Assembly (NCBI RefSeq): GCF_011947195.1
Contig: NZ_JAATVY010000001.1
Coordinates: 62,001 to 126,000, forward strand
Origin: Planosporangium thailandense
GTDB taxonomy: Bacteria; Actinomycetota; Actinomycetes; Mycobacteriales; Micromonosporaceae
Direction: 5' to 3'
Length of the DNA stretch: 64,000 nt
Below, in pieces: positions 53,218-61,184 of this stretch. The notes beneath the pieces were generated by a model. It was given only the letters and a program-made list of their open reading frames with translations. It was not told the DNA's origin and searched no databases. Position 1 is the first letter of the stretch; each line of letters opens with the position of its first letter. Made by a program: the position numbers and the translations under genes.

Positions 53218-53319
53218 GCCGGCGAGGTCGGTGTGATCCGGCCTCGCCGGCAAGCCGCGTGGCAGCCTCCCGACCGGCTGCCACAAGCCGGCCCCCGACC
53301 CGCCGCGGCGGGTCGGGGG
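53218..53319 (+). terminator. Three consecutive hairpins after the ABC operon
   Basis: Hairpin 1: GCCGGCGAGG (53218-53227) with CCTCGCCGGC (53242-53251). Hairpin 2: GTGGCAGCC (53259-53267) with GGCTGCCAC (53276-53284). Hairpin 3: 13-bp arms 53292-53304 and 53307-53319, nearly closed. All perfect, no T-tracts. Together they should block read-through into the next gene. Confidence 0.75.
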
Positions 53320-53330
53320 ATGATGGGACC

Positions 53331-53639
53331 GTGACGGTCCGGGTCGGTCTGGACGACGGTGGCTCAACCGTCGTCGTCTCATCTGGCGACACCCTCGAAG
53401 TCGTGCTGCCGCAGAACGCTTCCACCGGCTACCGCTGGGAGTTGGAGCTGGCAGACGGGTTGACGGTCGTGGAGGACCGTCACCTGCCGCCGTCGCCGGA
53501 GCGTCCTGGTGCGGCCGGGTGTCGGCTGTTCGTGCTGCGGGTCCACGAGCCCGGGATCCTGCGGGCGCGGCTGCGTCGTCCGTGGGAGCCGGTCGAGGCG
53601 GTGGCACAGTCGTACACGGTATGCGTGCGTACGGCGTGA
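53331..53639 (+). CDS. Chagasin-family (I42) cysteine peptidase inhibitor
   Basis: 102 residues. The three inhibitor loops of chagasin can be traced: NASTGYRWEL (L2, usual NPTTGY), HEPGILRARL (L4, usual GxGG) and RRPWEP (L6, RPW). Such proteins block papain-like cysteine peptidases. No signal peptide is seen, so it is either cytoplasmic or starts upstream. GTG 53331 has GATGAT six bases before it, which could be a leaderless -10 box; no ribosome binding site. Confidence 0.75.
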   Translation: MTVRVGLDDGGSTVVVSSGDTLEVVLPQNASTGYRWELELADGLTVVEDRHLPPSPERPGAAGCRLFVLRVHEPGILRARLRRPWEPVEAVAQSYTVCVRTA

Positions 53640-53714
53640 GGCTGCGTACGGCGTGAGAGGCTGCGTGCGGCGTGAGCCGCGCGCCGCGCCTGACGCTCAG
53701 GCCGCGGACTCCAC

Positions 53715-54035
53715 TCAGGCGGCGGTGGGGTAGGCCAGCATGAGTGCGCTGCGCAGTTGAGCGGCGTCGCGCACCGCCATCGCATGGCCCCCCGGCAGGC
53801 GCAGCTCCAGCCCGAAGCCGAGCTGGCCCGCGCGTACGGCCGCTGCGGCGAGCACCGCGACGCCGGAGTTGTCGATGGACGGTACTTCGACGAGGTCGAC
53901 GACCACGGGCCTGGTGCCGGCGTCCAACAGTTCCTGCAGGACGCGGTACAGCTCGGGCGCGACAGTGCCGTTGAGCGTCCAGTCGGTCCAGACGAGTGCG
54001 GCACCGTCGAGGCGGACAACGACGAAGGAGTTCAT
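53715..54035 (-). CDS. STAS-domain (anti-anti-sigma-like) protein
   Basis: 106 residues. STAS fold: VVVRLDGAALVWTDWTLNGTVAPELYRVLQELLDAG, RPVVVDLVEVPSIDNSGVAVLAAAA, with Ser in DNSG at the usual phosphorylation position, then LELRLPGG. It may relieve sigma-factor inhibition by binding an anti-sigma kinase; no such kinase or sigma gene is adjacent. ATG 54035 is preceded by GAGGAGG nine bases upstream on the minus strand; a longer in-frame start at 54110 lacks this. Confidence 0.85.
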   Translation of the reverse strand: MNSFVVVRLDGAALVWTDWTLNGTVAPELYRVLQELLDAGTRPVVVDLVEVPSIDNSGVAVLAAAAVRAGQLGFGLELRLPGGHAMAVRDAAQLRSALMLAYPTAA

Positions 54036-54176
54036 TACCACCGGCCTCCTCGTGGATTGAGGTGAACGGGCTCTACCCGTGGATGTGGCCGGAAAACGTC
54101 CTAGCTCCATCGTTTGTGGTGAAACCCGCCGGCGAGATGAGCTTGTCGTGGCCGAGGACCAGTGCGGGGCAGGAAA

Positions 54177-54258
54177 CCGGCCCGTCGCGGCGCGGGCACC
54201 CGGCCCGTCACGGCGCGGAAATCCGGCCCGTTACGGCGCGGGCACCCGGCCCGTTCGT
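54177..54258. repeat. 23-bp tandem repeat, about 3.5 copies
   Basis: Units begin at 54177, 54200, 54223 and 54246 with CCGGCCCGT; units vary at a few bases. Intergenic, between the STAS start and the dprA 3' end. No spacers, so not CRISPR. Confidence 0.75.
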
Positions 54259-54262
54259 CCGG

Positions 54263-55432
54263 TCAGGACGGCCTCGGCGCCAGCCGGTAGCCGTTGTCGT
54301 GCTCGACCACGAAGCCGGCAGCCACCAGCGAGGGCAGGGTGCGACGTGCGTCCCGACCGCTCACTCCCGCCGTCGCGGCGATCTCCTCGGCGGAACTCGC
54401 CCGGCGCGGCGGCACGGCATCGAGCAGCTGCGCGGCGATCGGATCGAGGGTGTCATGTGGACGGTCCAGTCCGCGCGGCATCGGCGCCAGGTCGTCGCCG
54501 ATCCGGCCGACCTCCTCGAGAACCTCCCGGTAGTTGTTGACCAGTCTGGTGCCCACCTCGCGTAGCTCGGCGTGGCAACCGACCGACATCGCGCTGGTGA
54601 CCGGGCCGGGCACCGCCATGGCGGCCCGGCCCAGCGCCCGGGCCCGGCCGAGCGTCTGGCGCGCACCGCTGCGGCCGGCGGCCTCGACCACCACCGTGCC
54701 GCGCGTGAGGGCCGCGATGACGCGGTTGCGGATCAGAAACCGTAGCCGGTGGGGAGCGGCGCCGAGTGGCCATTCGCTGATGAGCAGGCCGGCCTCACCG
54801 ATCCGGTCAAAGAGGTTCGCGTGGCCGAGCGGGTAGGGGCGGTCGACGCCGCAGGCGAGTACGGCGGCGGTCAGCCCACCGGCGGCGAGGGCCGCGCGGT
54901 GCGCGGCGGCGTCGATGCCGAAGGCGCCGCCGGAGACCACCGTCCAGTCGCGTTCGGCCAGGCCGTGCGCCAGCTCGGTCGCGACGTAGGTGCCGTAGTT
55001 GCTGGCGGCGCGAGCGCCGACGACCGCGACGGACCGGTCGAACACCGCGTCGAGCGCCGGGTGGCCGCGAACCCAGAGACACTGCGGCGGGTCGGTGTCG
55101 CGTTCGACCGCGCGTCCATCCGCCGCGCGGCTGAGATGGGCCAGGTCGTCGAGCTGTGGCGGCCATTCGTCGTCTTCCGGAGTGACGATCCTCGCGCCGA
55201 GCCGGTCTGCCGAGTCCACAAGAGAGCCTGCCAGCCGGTGCGCATCGGGCTCGTCGGCAAGCCGGAGCCGTGCCGTGTCGTGCAGCCGTTCGGACACGTA
55301 CCCCTTCAGCAGCCGGTCGAGCGCGTCGACCGGCCCGACCTGTCGTACCAGTACGCCCAGCTCCCGATTGCCGGGCTCAGCCAGGCAGCCCAGCGCTACC
55401 CGGGCCAGGCGAACCTCGTCGGTATCGGTCAC
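54263..55432 (-). CDS. dprA: DNA-processing protein DprA
   Basis: 389 residues. N-terminal helical part, then the Rossmann-like DprA domain (about 118-310): SVAVVGARAASNYGTYVATELAHGLAERDWTVVSGGAFGIDAAAHRAAL, RNRVIAALTRGTVVVEAAGRSGA, and a C-terminal winged-helix (EEIAATAGVSGRDARRTLPSLVAAGFV). DprA loads RecA on single-stranded DNA in transformation. Start GTG 55432 overlaps the comM stop by four bases; the minus-strand order is yraN-comM-dprA. Confidence 0.94.
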   Translation of the reverse strand: MTDTDEVRLARVALGCLAEPGNRELGVLVRQVGPVDALDRLLKGYVSERLHDTARLRLADEPDAHRLAGSLVDSADRLGARIVTPEDDEWPPQLDDLAHLSRAADGRAVERDTDPPQCLWVRGHPALDAVFDRSVAVVGARAASNYGTYVATELAHGLAERDWTVVSGGAFGIDAAAHRAALAAGGLTAAVLACGVDRPYPLGHANLFDRIGEAGLLISEWPLGAAPHRLRFLIRNRVIAALTRGTVVVEAAGRSGARQTLGRARALGRAAMAVPGPVTSAMSVGCHAELREVGTRLVNNYREVLEEVGRIGDDLAPMPRGLDRPHDTLDPIAAQLLDAVPPRRASSAEEIAATAGVSGRDARRTLPSLVAAGFVVEHDNGYRLAPRPS

Positions 55433-56949
55433 AGCGCGGTCCCCTTCCGCAGTTCGAGAGCTTCGGTCACGTCACCGGCATCGGGCCGGTCCCGGCCGTC
55501 CAGGTCGGCCAGCGACCAGGCCACCTTGATCACCCGGTCGTGGCCCCGGGCGGAGAGGTGGCCCTGGTCGAGCGCCCTGATCAGCGCGCCGGTCACCGAC
55601 CGGGGCAGTCGCCAGCGGTGGTCGCGCAGTGTCGTTGCCGTCACGTCGGCGTTACGGGCGACGCGTACGCCGGCCCACCGGGCCGCCGCCGCGGCCCGGG
55701 CCCGCGCGACCCGCGCCGCCACCACCGCCGACGACTCCATAGCCGGCTGATCGGCTACGAGCGCTGCGGCTGTGACGGGCAGCAAGGTCACCTGCAGGTC
55801 GATCCGGTCGAGCAGCGGGCCGGACAGCCGGCCCAGATAGCGCCGGCGGACCAGCCGGCTGCAGTCGCACTTCCGGTCTCCCTCCGGGCTGGCGCACGGG
55901 CACGGGTTCGCCGCGAGGACGAGCTGGACCCGCGCCGGGTAGCTGGTCTCCCCGCCGGAGCGCCGCAGCCGTATCTCTCCGTCCTCCAGGGGCTGCCGCA
56001 GGGAGTCGAGGGCCCGGCGGCTGAACTCCGGCGCCTCGTCGAGGAGGAGGACGCCCCGGTGAGCGAGGCTCAGCGCACCCGGCCGGGCCACGCCCGAACC
56101 GCCACCGACCAGGGCGGCCATCGAGGCGGTGTGGTGCGGTGCCTGGAACGGTGGCCGGCGGATTAGCGGGCTGCCGGGCGGCAGCGTCCCGGCGATCGAG
56201 TGCACGGCGGTCACCTCCAGCGCCGCCTCGTCGTCGAGCGCCGGCAGGATCGACGGCAGGCGCTGCGCCAGCATCGTCTTGCCGGCGCCCGGCGGACCGA
56301 ACAGCGCCAGATGGTGCCCGCCGGCGGCCGCCACCTCGATCGCGCGGCGGCCGCGCTCCTGGCCCAGGATGTCGGCGAGGTCCGGCCCGCTCGGCGGCGG
56401 GGCGGCCGTCAGGGGCGGGGGCGGACGCAGCGGCACGCCCTCCCGGGCGAATTCGATGAGCTCCCGCAGCGACCTGGTGGCCCGCACGGTCACACCGGGC
56501 ACGAGATCGGCCTCGGCGGCGTTGGCGAGCGGTACGACCACCTGTTCGAGGCCGGCGCGGGCCGCCGCCAGGACCGCCGGCAGCACACCCCGCGTCGGCC
56601 GTACAGTGCCGTCCAGGCCGAGCTCGCCGAGCAGGGCCGCGCGGCGCAGCAGGTCGACCGGGACGGCACCGGCGCCGGCGAGCACCGCCACGGCGACCGC
56701 CAGGTCGAAGCCGGAGCCGTGTTTGGGCAGGTGGGCTGGCAGCAGGTTGACCGTGATGCGCCGCTGTGGCCAGGATTCCCCGGAGTTGACGACGGCCGAC
56801 CGCACCCGGTCGCGCGCCTCGACGAGCGCGGCGTCGGGCAGGCCGGAGACGACCATGCCGGGCAGCCCGGTGGCCAGGTGCGCCTCCACGACGACGACCT
56901 CGCCGGCGACGCCGAGCAGCGCGACGGAGTGGACCTTGGCGTACCCCAT
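55429..56949 (-). CDS. comM: YifB/ComM family Mg-chelatase-like AAA ATPase
   Basis: 506 residues. N-terminal Lon-protease-like fold (VVEAHLATGLPGMVVSGLPDAALVEARDRVRSA, LPKHGSGFDLAVAVAVL), then the AAA module with FGPPGAGKTMLAQRLPSILP, GVLLLDEAPEF (Walker B), a Cys cluster NPCPCASPEGDRKCDCS and RLSGPLLDRIDL. ComM is a helicase that promotes branch migration in transformation. ATG 56949 overlaps the yraN stop by one base. Between yraN and dprA as in many actinobacteria. Confidence 0.94.
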   Translation of the reverse strand: MGYAKVHSVALLGVAGEVVVVEAHLATGLPGMVVSGLPDAALVEARDRVRSAVVNSGESWPQRRITVNLLPAHLPKHGSGFDLAVAVAVLAGAGAVPVDLLRRAALLGELGLDGTVRPTRGVLPAVLAAARAGLEQVVVPLANAAEADLVPGVTVRATRSLRELIEFAREGVPLRPPPPLTAAPPPSGPDLADILGQERGRRAIEVAAAGGHHLALFGPPGAGKTMLAQRLPSILPALDDEAALEVTAVHSIAGTLPPGSPLIRRPPFQAPHHTASMAALVGGGSGVARPGALSLAHRGVLLLDEAPEFSRRALDSLRQPLEDGEIRLRRSGGETSYPARVQLVLAANPCPCASPEGDRKCDCSRLVRRRYLGRLSGPLLDRIDLQVTLLPVTAAALVADQPAMESSAVVAARVARARAAAAARWAGVRVARNADVTATTLRDHRWRLPRSVTGALIRALDQGHLSARGHDRVIKVAWSLADLDGRDRPDAGDVTEALELRKGTAL

Positions 56950-57308
56950 CAGAACGCCCCGCGCAGGTGCTCGACGCGGGCCGCCCCGACCGGTTGCGGC
57001 AGCACACTGACCACGTCGAAGCGGACCGTGTGCGGGCGCAGCCCGGCCTGCGCCAGCCACTGTGCGGCGAGGCGTCGCAGCCGGCGCGCCTTCGCCGTGT
57101 CGACCGCCTCCGCCGGCGCGCCGAACCGGTCGCTGCGGCGGGTTTTGACTTCACAAAAGACCAGGTCGCCTCCGTCCCGGAGGATCAGGTCGATCTCGCC
57201 GGCCCGGCACCGCCAGTTGCGGTCGAGCACGACCATGCCCTGTTCGATCAGGTGCGCGCACGCCACCCGTTCCCCGTACGCCCCGACCGCGTCCGTCGCT
57301 CGCGTCAT
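56949..57308 (-). CDS. yraN: YraN (UPF0102) endonuclease-fold protein
   Basis: 119 residues. Nuclease-like motifs GAYGERVACAHLIEQGMVVLDRNWRCRAGEIDLILRDGGDLVFCEVKTRR: the E-IDLI-D and E-VK pattern of the restriction-endonuclease-like fold. Function unknown. ATG 57308 chosen for MTRATDAVG, the conserved beginning; an upstream in-frame ATG (57401) would add 31 unconserved residues. First gene of the yraN-comM-dprA set. Confidence 0.92.
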   Translation of the reverse strand: MTRATDAVGAYGERVACAHLIEQGMVVLDRNWRCRAGEIDLILRDGGDLVFCEVKTRRSDRFGAPAEAVDTAKARRLRRLAAQWLAQAGLRPHTVRFDVVSVLPQPVGAARVEHLRGAF

Positions 57309-57413
57309 GAGGCAAGACCTTGGCCGAGGTGGGGGCGCCCAGCAATCAGCGAAGATCAAGATGTGGACGACGAGGGTGGCTGTGGACGGGGTCGCGTGCA
57401 ACCCGGCGATCTG

Positions 57414-58583
57414 TTATGCGGCGGAGAGTTTCCGCAGGCGGGCGACTGCTTCGTCGAGTACCTCGTCCCGCTTGCAGAACGCGAACCGGATCAGGCGCCG
57501 GCCGGCCGCCACGTCGTCGTAGAAGACCTGGGTCGGCACCGCCACGACGCCGCACCGCTCGGGCAGGGACCGGCAGAACTCGACACCGTCGGAGCCGCCG
57601 AGCGGGGTGATGTCGGCGGTGACGAAGTAGGTCCCGGCCGGGCGCAGCACGCCGAAGCCGGCGTCGGCCAGGCCGGCGCACAGCCGGTCGCGCTTGTCGC
57701 GCAGTGAGTCCCGGAAGCCGGTGAAGTAGGAGCGCGGCAGCCCGAGGGCGACCGCCACCGCCGGCTGCTGCGGGGCGGCGTTGACGAACGTGAGGAACTG
57801 CTTGACCCGCAGCACGGCCGACACCAGCGCAGCCGGGCCGCACACCCAGCCGACCTTCCAGCCCGTACACGAGAAGGTCTTTCCGGCCGAGGAGATCTGC
57901 ACCGTGCGGTCCCGCATGCCGGGCAGGCCGGCGAGCGGGACGTGGGCGCCGTCGAAGACCAGGTGTTCGTACACCTCGTCGGTGACCGCGACCGCGTCGT
58001 GCTCCAGGCACAGCCCGGCGATCAGCGCCAGCTCCTCGGCGGTGAAGACCTTGCCGGTCGGGTTGTGGGGCGAGTTCAGCAGCACCAGCCGGGTACGGGG
58101 GCCGAACGCGGCGCGCAGCTCGTCGGGGTCGAAGGAATAACCACCATCGGAAGGGCGCAGCGTGACCGGCCGCCGGACGGCGCCGGCGAGTGCGATCGAG
58201 GCGGCGTACGAGTCGTAGTACGGCTCGAAGCACACCACCTCGTCGCCTGCTTCACACATCGCCAGGATCGCCGCGGCGATCGCTTCGGTGGCGCCCGCGG
58301 TGACGAGCACCTCACCGTCCGGGTCGTACTCGAGGCCCCAGAAGTCGCGCTGGTGCGCGGCGATCGCGGCCCGGAGCTCAGGGATGCCCGGGCCAGGCGG
58401 GTACTGGTTGCGCCCGTCGCGGATCGCGCGTACCGCCGCCTCGAGCATCTCCGGCGGCCCGTCGGTGTCGGGGAAGCCCTGCCCGAGGTTGACCGCGCCG
58501 GTACGCGTGGCGAGCGCGGACATCTCGGCGAAGATCGTGGTGCCGAACGGACGCATCCGGGCGACGAGAGGGTCGGTGACCAT
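57414..58583 (-). CDS. dapC: N-succinyldiaminopimelate aminotransferase DapC-like
   Basis: 389 residues. Class I/II aminotransferase: MRPFGTTIFAEMSALATRTGAVNLGQGFPDTDGPPEML, VLVTAGATEAIAAAIL, LNSPHNPTGKV, VTDEVYEHLVFD, SSAGKTFSCTGWKVGW (PLP Lys) and FAFCKRDEVLDEAV. These blocks look very close to mycobacterial DapC (Rv0858c), as I recall it, of the lysine/meso-diaminopimelate pathway. Methionine or kynurenine aminotransferase activity is an alternative. ATG 58583 is six bases after a TACGCT box, i.e. probably leaderless. Confidence 0.87.
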   Translation of the reverse strand: MVTDPLVARMRPFGTTIFAEMSALATRTGAVNLGQGFPDTDGPPEMLEAAVRAIRDGRNQYPPGPGIPELRAAIAAHQRDFWGLEYDPDGEVLVTAGATEAIAAAILAMCEAGDEVVCFEPYYDSYAASIALAGAVRRPVTLRPSDGGYSFDPDELRAAFGPRTRLVLLNSPHNPTGKVFTAEELALIAGLCLEHDAVAVTDEVYEHLVFDGAHVPLAGLPGMRDRTVQISSAGKTFSCTGWKVGWVCGPAALVSAVLRVKQFLTFVNAAPQQPAVAVALGLPRSYFTGFRDSLRDKRDRLCAGLADAGFGVLRPAGTYFVTADITPLGGSDGVEFCRSLPERCGVVAVPTQVFYDDVAAGRRLIRFAFCKRDEVLDEAVARLRKLSAA

Positions 58584-58589
58584 GGCATG

Positions 58590-58595
58590 AGCGTA
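58590..58595 (-). promoter_or_regulatory. -10 box TACGCT for dapC
   Basis: On the minus strand TACGCT is followed by 6 bases and ATG 58583. Confidence 0.45.
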
Positions 58596-58660
58596 GGGCC
58601 AGCCGGGTAGCTGGCCGGGCCGATCGGTACCGGGTCTGGCGCCGGGTTGTCTCCGTCGCC

Positions 58661-58666
58661 TACGGT
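58661..58666 (+). promoter_or_regulatory. -10 box TACGGT for the repeat-rich membrane protein
   Basis: TACGGT followed by 8 bases and GTG 58675; divergent from the dapC box 65 bases away. Confidence 0.45.
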
Positions 58667-58674
58667 GCCCGGTT

Positions 58675-59787
58675 GTGGAATCGCATCGCAGTTACGCGCC
58701 AGACGAAGCGGACGGACCGGGCTATCAGCCGGAACGGGGCAACCCGGGGCCGAGTCTGGACCGGCCGGACGGCGAGGCCGGTTACCCGGGTGGGGCCGGT
58801 TACGCGGGTGAGGCCGGTTACGCGGGTGAGGCCGGTTACGCGGGTGAGGCCGGTTACGCGTCAGTGCCCGTCGACCCGTCCGCGGGCCTGGGATACGGCG
58901 CTCCGACCGGGTACACGCCGCCGGAGCAGCGGCACGGCTTCGACTCGGGCTACCGCGACGTCGCTCGGCCGGCTGAGCAGCAGGGCGGGTACGCGGCGGC
59001 GGTCGCACCACAGTCTCCGCCCGCTCCTCCTGGATTCACGCCCGAGCCCTCGTACGCGTCCTCCTACGGGTCGCAGTCCCCGGTGACGCCGGGGCCGGCC
59101 ACCACCGCGCCCACCTCGAGCCTTCCCTACGTCTCCGGTGAGGGCGCCTCCGCCGTCTCTGGTGGCGGTCCGGTGGCCGGCCGTCAGTCGTCGGCTGGCG
59201 AGGCCCGCTCCGCCGCGCCGAACGCCGCCGGCCCCTACTCCGGTTCCAGCTCCGCTCCGCCGAATGCCGCTGGGCCGGGCTCCGCGCCGGGCTCGAGCGT
59301 GCCGGGCGCCGCCGGCCCGTACTCCGGGCCGAGCTCCGCCCCGCCGAGCTCAGGAACGACAGGCTCCGGCTGGAGCGCGGCCGGCCGCGATGAGGAGACA
59401 CAGGTGGTGCGGCACTCCACCGAGCCCCTGGACCGGTCCGCGCTCCGGAGGCAGCCCGGAGGCCCCGGTCGGCTCGGTGACGGCGTCTATCGCTCGCGTC
59501 GACCCGGTACGGCCGTCGCCATCGCGGTGGTCACCGTGCTGTTCGAGCTGGTGGCGCTGCGCCTGCTGGTCGCGGCGTTCCTGGGCTCGACGGTGCAGGT
59601 GGGCGGCTCGATCGCGAGTTCGTTCCTGGTGATCGGGCTGCCGATGTTCGGCCTCGGCCTGTACGGGCTGCTCAGCGGTGCCGCAGCCGCTCCAGGCGCC
59701 GGCGCGCGGGTCTGGTTGCGCGCGCCTCTGGTGTACCTGCCGGTCGGGCTGGTCCTGTTCGTCTGCGCCGGGCTGGCGGCCAGCTGA
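58675..59787 (+). CDS. Membrane protein with long low-complexity N-terminus
   Basis: 370 residues. The first about 255 are disordered: Gly/Glu/Ala/Tyr repeats (GEAGYA, five units, residues 33-62), then Pro/Ser/Ala/Gly-rich sequence. The C-terminal third has three membrane helices (AVAIAVVTVLFELVALRLLVAAFL, SSFLVIGLPMFGLGLYGLLSG, LVYLPVGLVLFVCAGLAA). No family recognised; function unknown. Predicted leaderless from GTG 58675. It lies before the rpsB cluster with the long hairpin in between. Confidence 0.78.
   Translation: MESHRSYAPDEADGPGYQPERGNPGPSLDRPDGEAGYPGGAGYAGEAGYAGEAGYAGEAGYASVPVDPSAGLGYGAPTGYTPPEQRHGFDSGYRDVARPAEQQGGYAAAVAPQSPPAPPGFTPEPSYASSYGSQSPVTPGPATTAPTSSLPYVSGEGASAVSGGGPVAGRQSSAGEARSAAPNAAGPYSGSSSAPPNAAGPGSAPGSSVPGAAGPYSGPSSAPPSSGTTGSGWSAAGRDEETQVVRHSTEPLDRSALRRQPGGPGRLGDGVYRSRRPGTAVAIAVVTVLFELVALRLLVAAFLGSTVQVGGSIASSFLVIGLPMFGLGLYGLLSGAAAAPGAGARVWLRAPLVYLPVGLVLFVCAGLAAS
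58771..58860 (+). repeat. 5 x 18-bp tandem repeat (GEAGYA)
   Basis: Five in-frame 18-bp units within the N-terminus of the membrane protein gene; the last three are almost identical, indicating recent expansion. Confidence 0.85.
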
Positions 59788-59801
59788 CGGCATCACTTCG
59801 A

Positions 59802-59847
59802 ATCTTGGGGACTTTGACACCGCATACGGTGTCAAAGTCCCCAAGAT
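59802..59847. repeat. Perfect 21-bp-arm hairpin before the rpsB cluster (ATCTTGG family)
   Basis: Positions 59802-59822 are perfectly complementary to 59827-59847, with a 4-base loop CATA. The ends read ATCTTGGGGAC...GTCCCCAAGAT. It lies 15 bases after the stop of the membrane protein gene and could act as its terminator, but the length and likeness to 41993-42042 also fit a dispersed repeat. Confidence 0.85.
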
Positions 59848-60206
59848 CTCCGCAGCCGGGCGGGGGAGTGGCGCTATTAACAAACGTATGGGGCGAATCC
59901 GGCGAAAAACTCCACGGTGTCCGCGCTGACAGGTGCCCGGTCGGCGAGGGATTGACGCGATTGGGTGGGTGGCACGGGGAGCCGTCGCGACCCGGCGTAC
60001 ACTCGACGGTGGCGACCACCTCGCGTGGTCGACCTCGCGCGCCCTCCTCACCGCTCGGCCACACGTGCGTCGACCGGTCCGAGGCGGCGGCCGTCCTGGT
60101 CCCGGCACCCAACTGATGCCGGGTGAGTCGCGGCCGTCGACCGGCGCCAGGGCGGCGGACCACCCGGCCCGTCGCAACAACCAGGGCAAACCGAGGAGTA
60201 TCACAC
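59848..60206 (+). other. rpsB upstream region
   Basis: 359 bases without a gene. It must hold the rpsB promoter and leader. TTGACG (about 59954) and TACACT (about 59998) are isolated candidates without matching partners. GAGGAG before rpsB is clear. No leader structure is recognised. Confidence 0.45.
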
Positions 60207-61049
60207 ATGGCCGTCGTGACCATGCGCCAGCTGCTGGAGAGCGGTGTCCACTTCGGGCACCAGACCCGCCGCTGGAACCCGAAGATGAAGCGCTTCATTT
60301 TCACGGAGCGTAACGGGATCTACATCATCGACCTGCGCCAGACGCTCGACTACATCGAGAAGGCGTACGAATTCGTCCGCACCACGGTCGCCGAGGGCGG
60401 CACCGTGCTGTTCGTCGGCACGAAGAAGCAGGCCCAGGAGGCGATCGCCGAGCAGGCGTCGCGCGTGGGCATGCCCTACGTCAACCACCGCTGGCTGGGC
60501 GGCATGCTGACCAACTTCCAGACGGTGTACAAGCGTCTGCAGCGCATGAAGGAGCTCGAGTCGATCGAGCAGTCCGGTCAGGCCCAGGGCTTCACGAAGA
60601 AGGAGACCCTGCAGCTGTCGCGCGAGAAGGTCAAGCTCACCCGCACCCTGGGTGGCCTGCGTGACATGCAGAAGACGCCGTCCGCGGTCTGGATCGTCGA
60701 CACCAAGAAGGAGCACATCGCCGTCGACGAGGCTCGCAAGCTGGGCATCCCGGTCATCGCCGTGCTCGACACCAACTGCGACCCGGACGAGGTCGACTTC
60801 CCGATCCCGGGCAACGACGACGCGATCCGCTCCGCCGCACTGCTCACCCGCGTGATCGCCGACGCCGTCGCCGACGGTCTGATCGCCCGCTCCGGCAAGG
60901 CCCGCCGGGCGGACGAGAAGCCGGAGGCCGGCGCGGTGGGTGCCGACGAGCCGCTGGCTGAGTGGGAGCGCGAGCTGCTGCAGGGCTCCGACGCCGCTGC
61001 GGCCACCGACGCCGCGCCGGCGGCGCCCGCCGAGTCCGCGCAATCCTGA
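60207..61049 (+). CDS. rpsB: 30S ribosomal protein S2
   Basis: 280 residues: [102 protein letters not shown], then an Ala/Glu-rich actinobacterial tail. S2 completes 30S assembly and is needed to bind S1. ATG 60207 has GAGGAG eight bases upstream. First of rpsB-tsf-pyrH-frr. Confidence 0.97.
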   Translation: MAVVTMRQLLESGVHFGHQTRRWNPKMKRFIFTERNGIYIIDLRQTLDYIEKAYEFVRTTVAEGGTVLFVGTKKQAQEAIAEQASRVGMPYVNHRWLGGMLTNFQTVYKRLQRMKELESIEQSGQAQGFTKKETLQLSREKVKLTRTLGGLRDMQKTPSAVWIVDTKKEHIAVDEARKLGIPVIAVLDTNCDPDEVDFPIPGNDDAIRSAALLTRVIADAVADGLIARSGKARRADEKPEAGAVGADEPLAEWERELLQGSDAAAATDAAPAAPAESAQS

Positions 61050-61056
61050 TCGGCAG

Positions 61057-61093
61057 CCGTCGCGCATCACCCGTGAGGTGATGCGCGACGGCG
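61057..61093 (+). terminator. 15-bp hairpin between rpsB and tsf
   Basis: Positions 61057-61071 pair perfectly with 61079-61093 across a 7-base loop, 8 bases after the rpsB stop. No T-tract. It may act as a partial terminator that sets the rpsB/tsf ratio or protects the rpsB mRNA end. Confidence 0.65.
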
Positions 61094-61184
61094 CCCGGTC
61101 CCGTTCGCAGCGCGGCGTCGCGCGAGTGGGGGCCGGAGAAGGCTGAGAATCGTCGCCCACCCACGTCTTAACCGAGAGAGAGTC

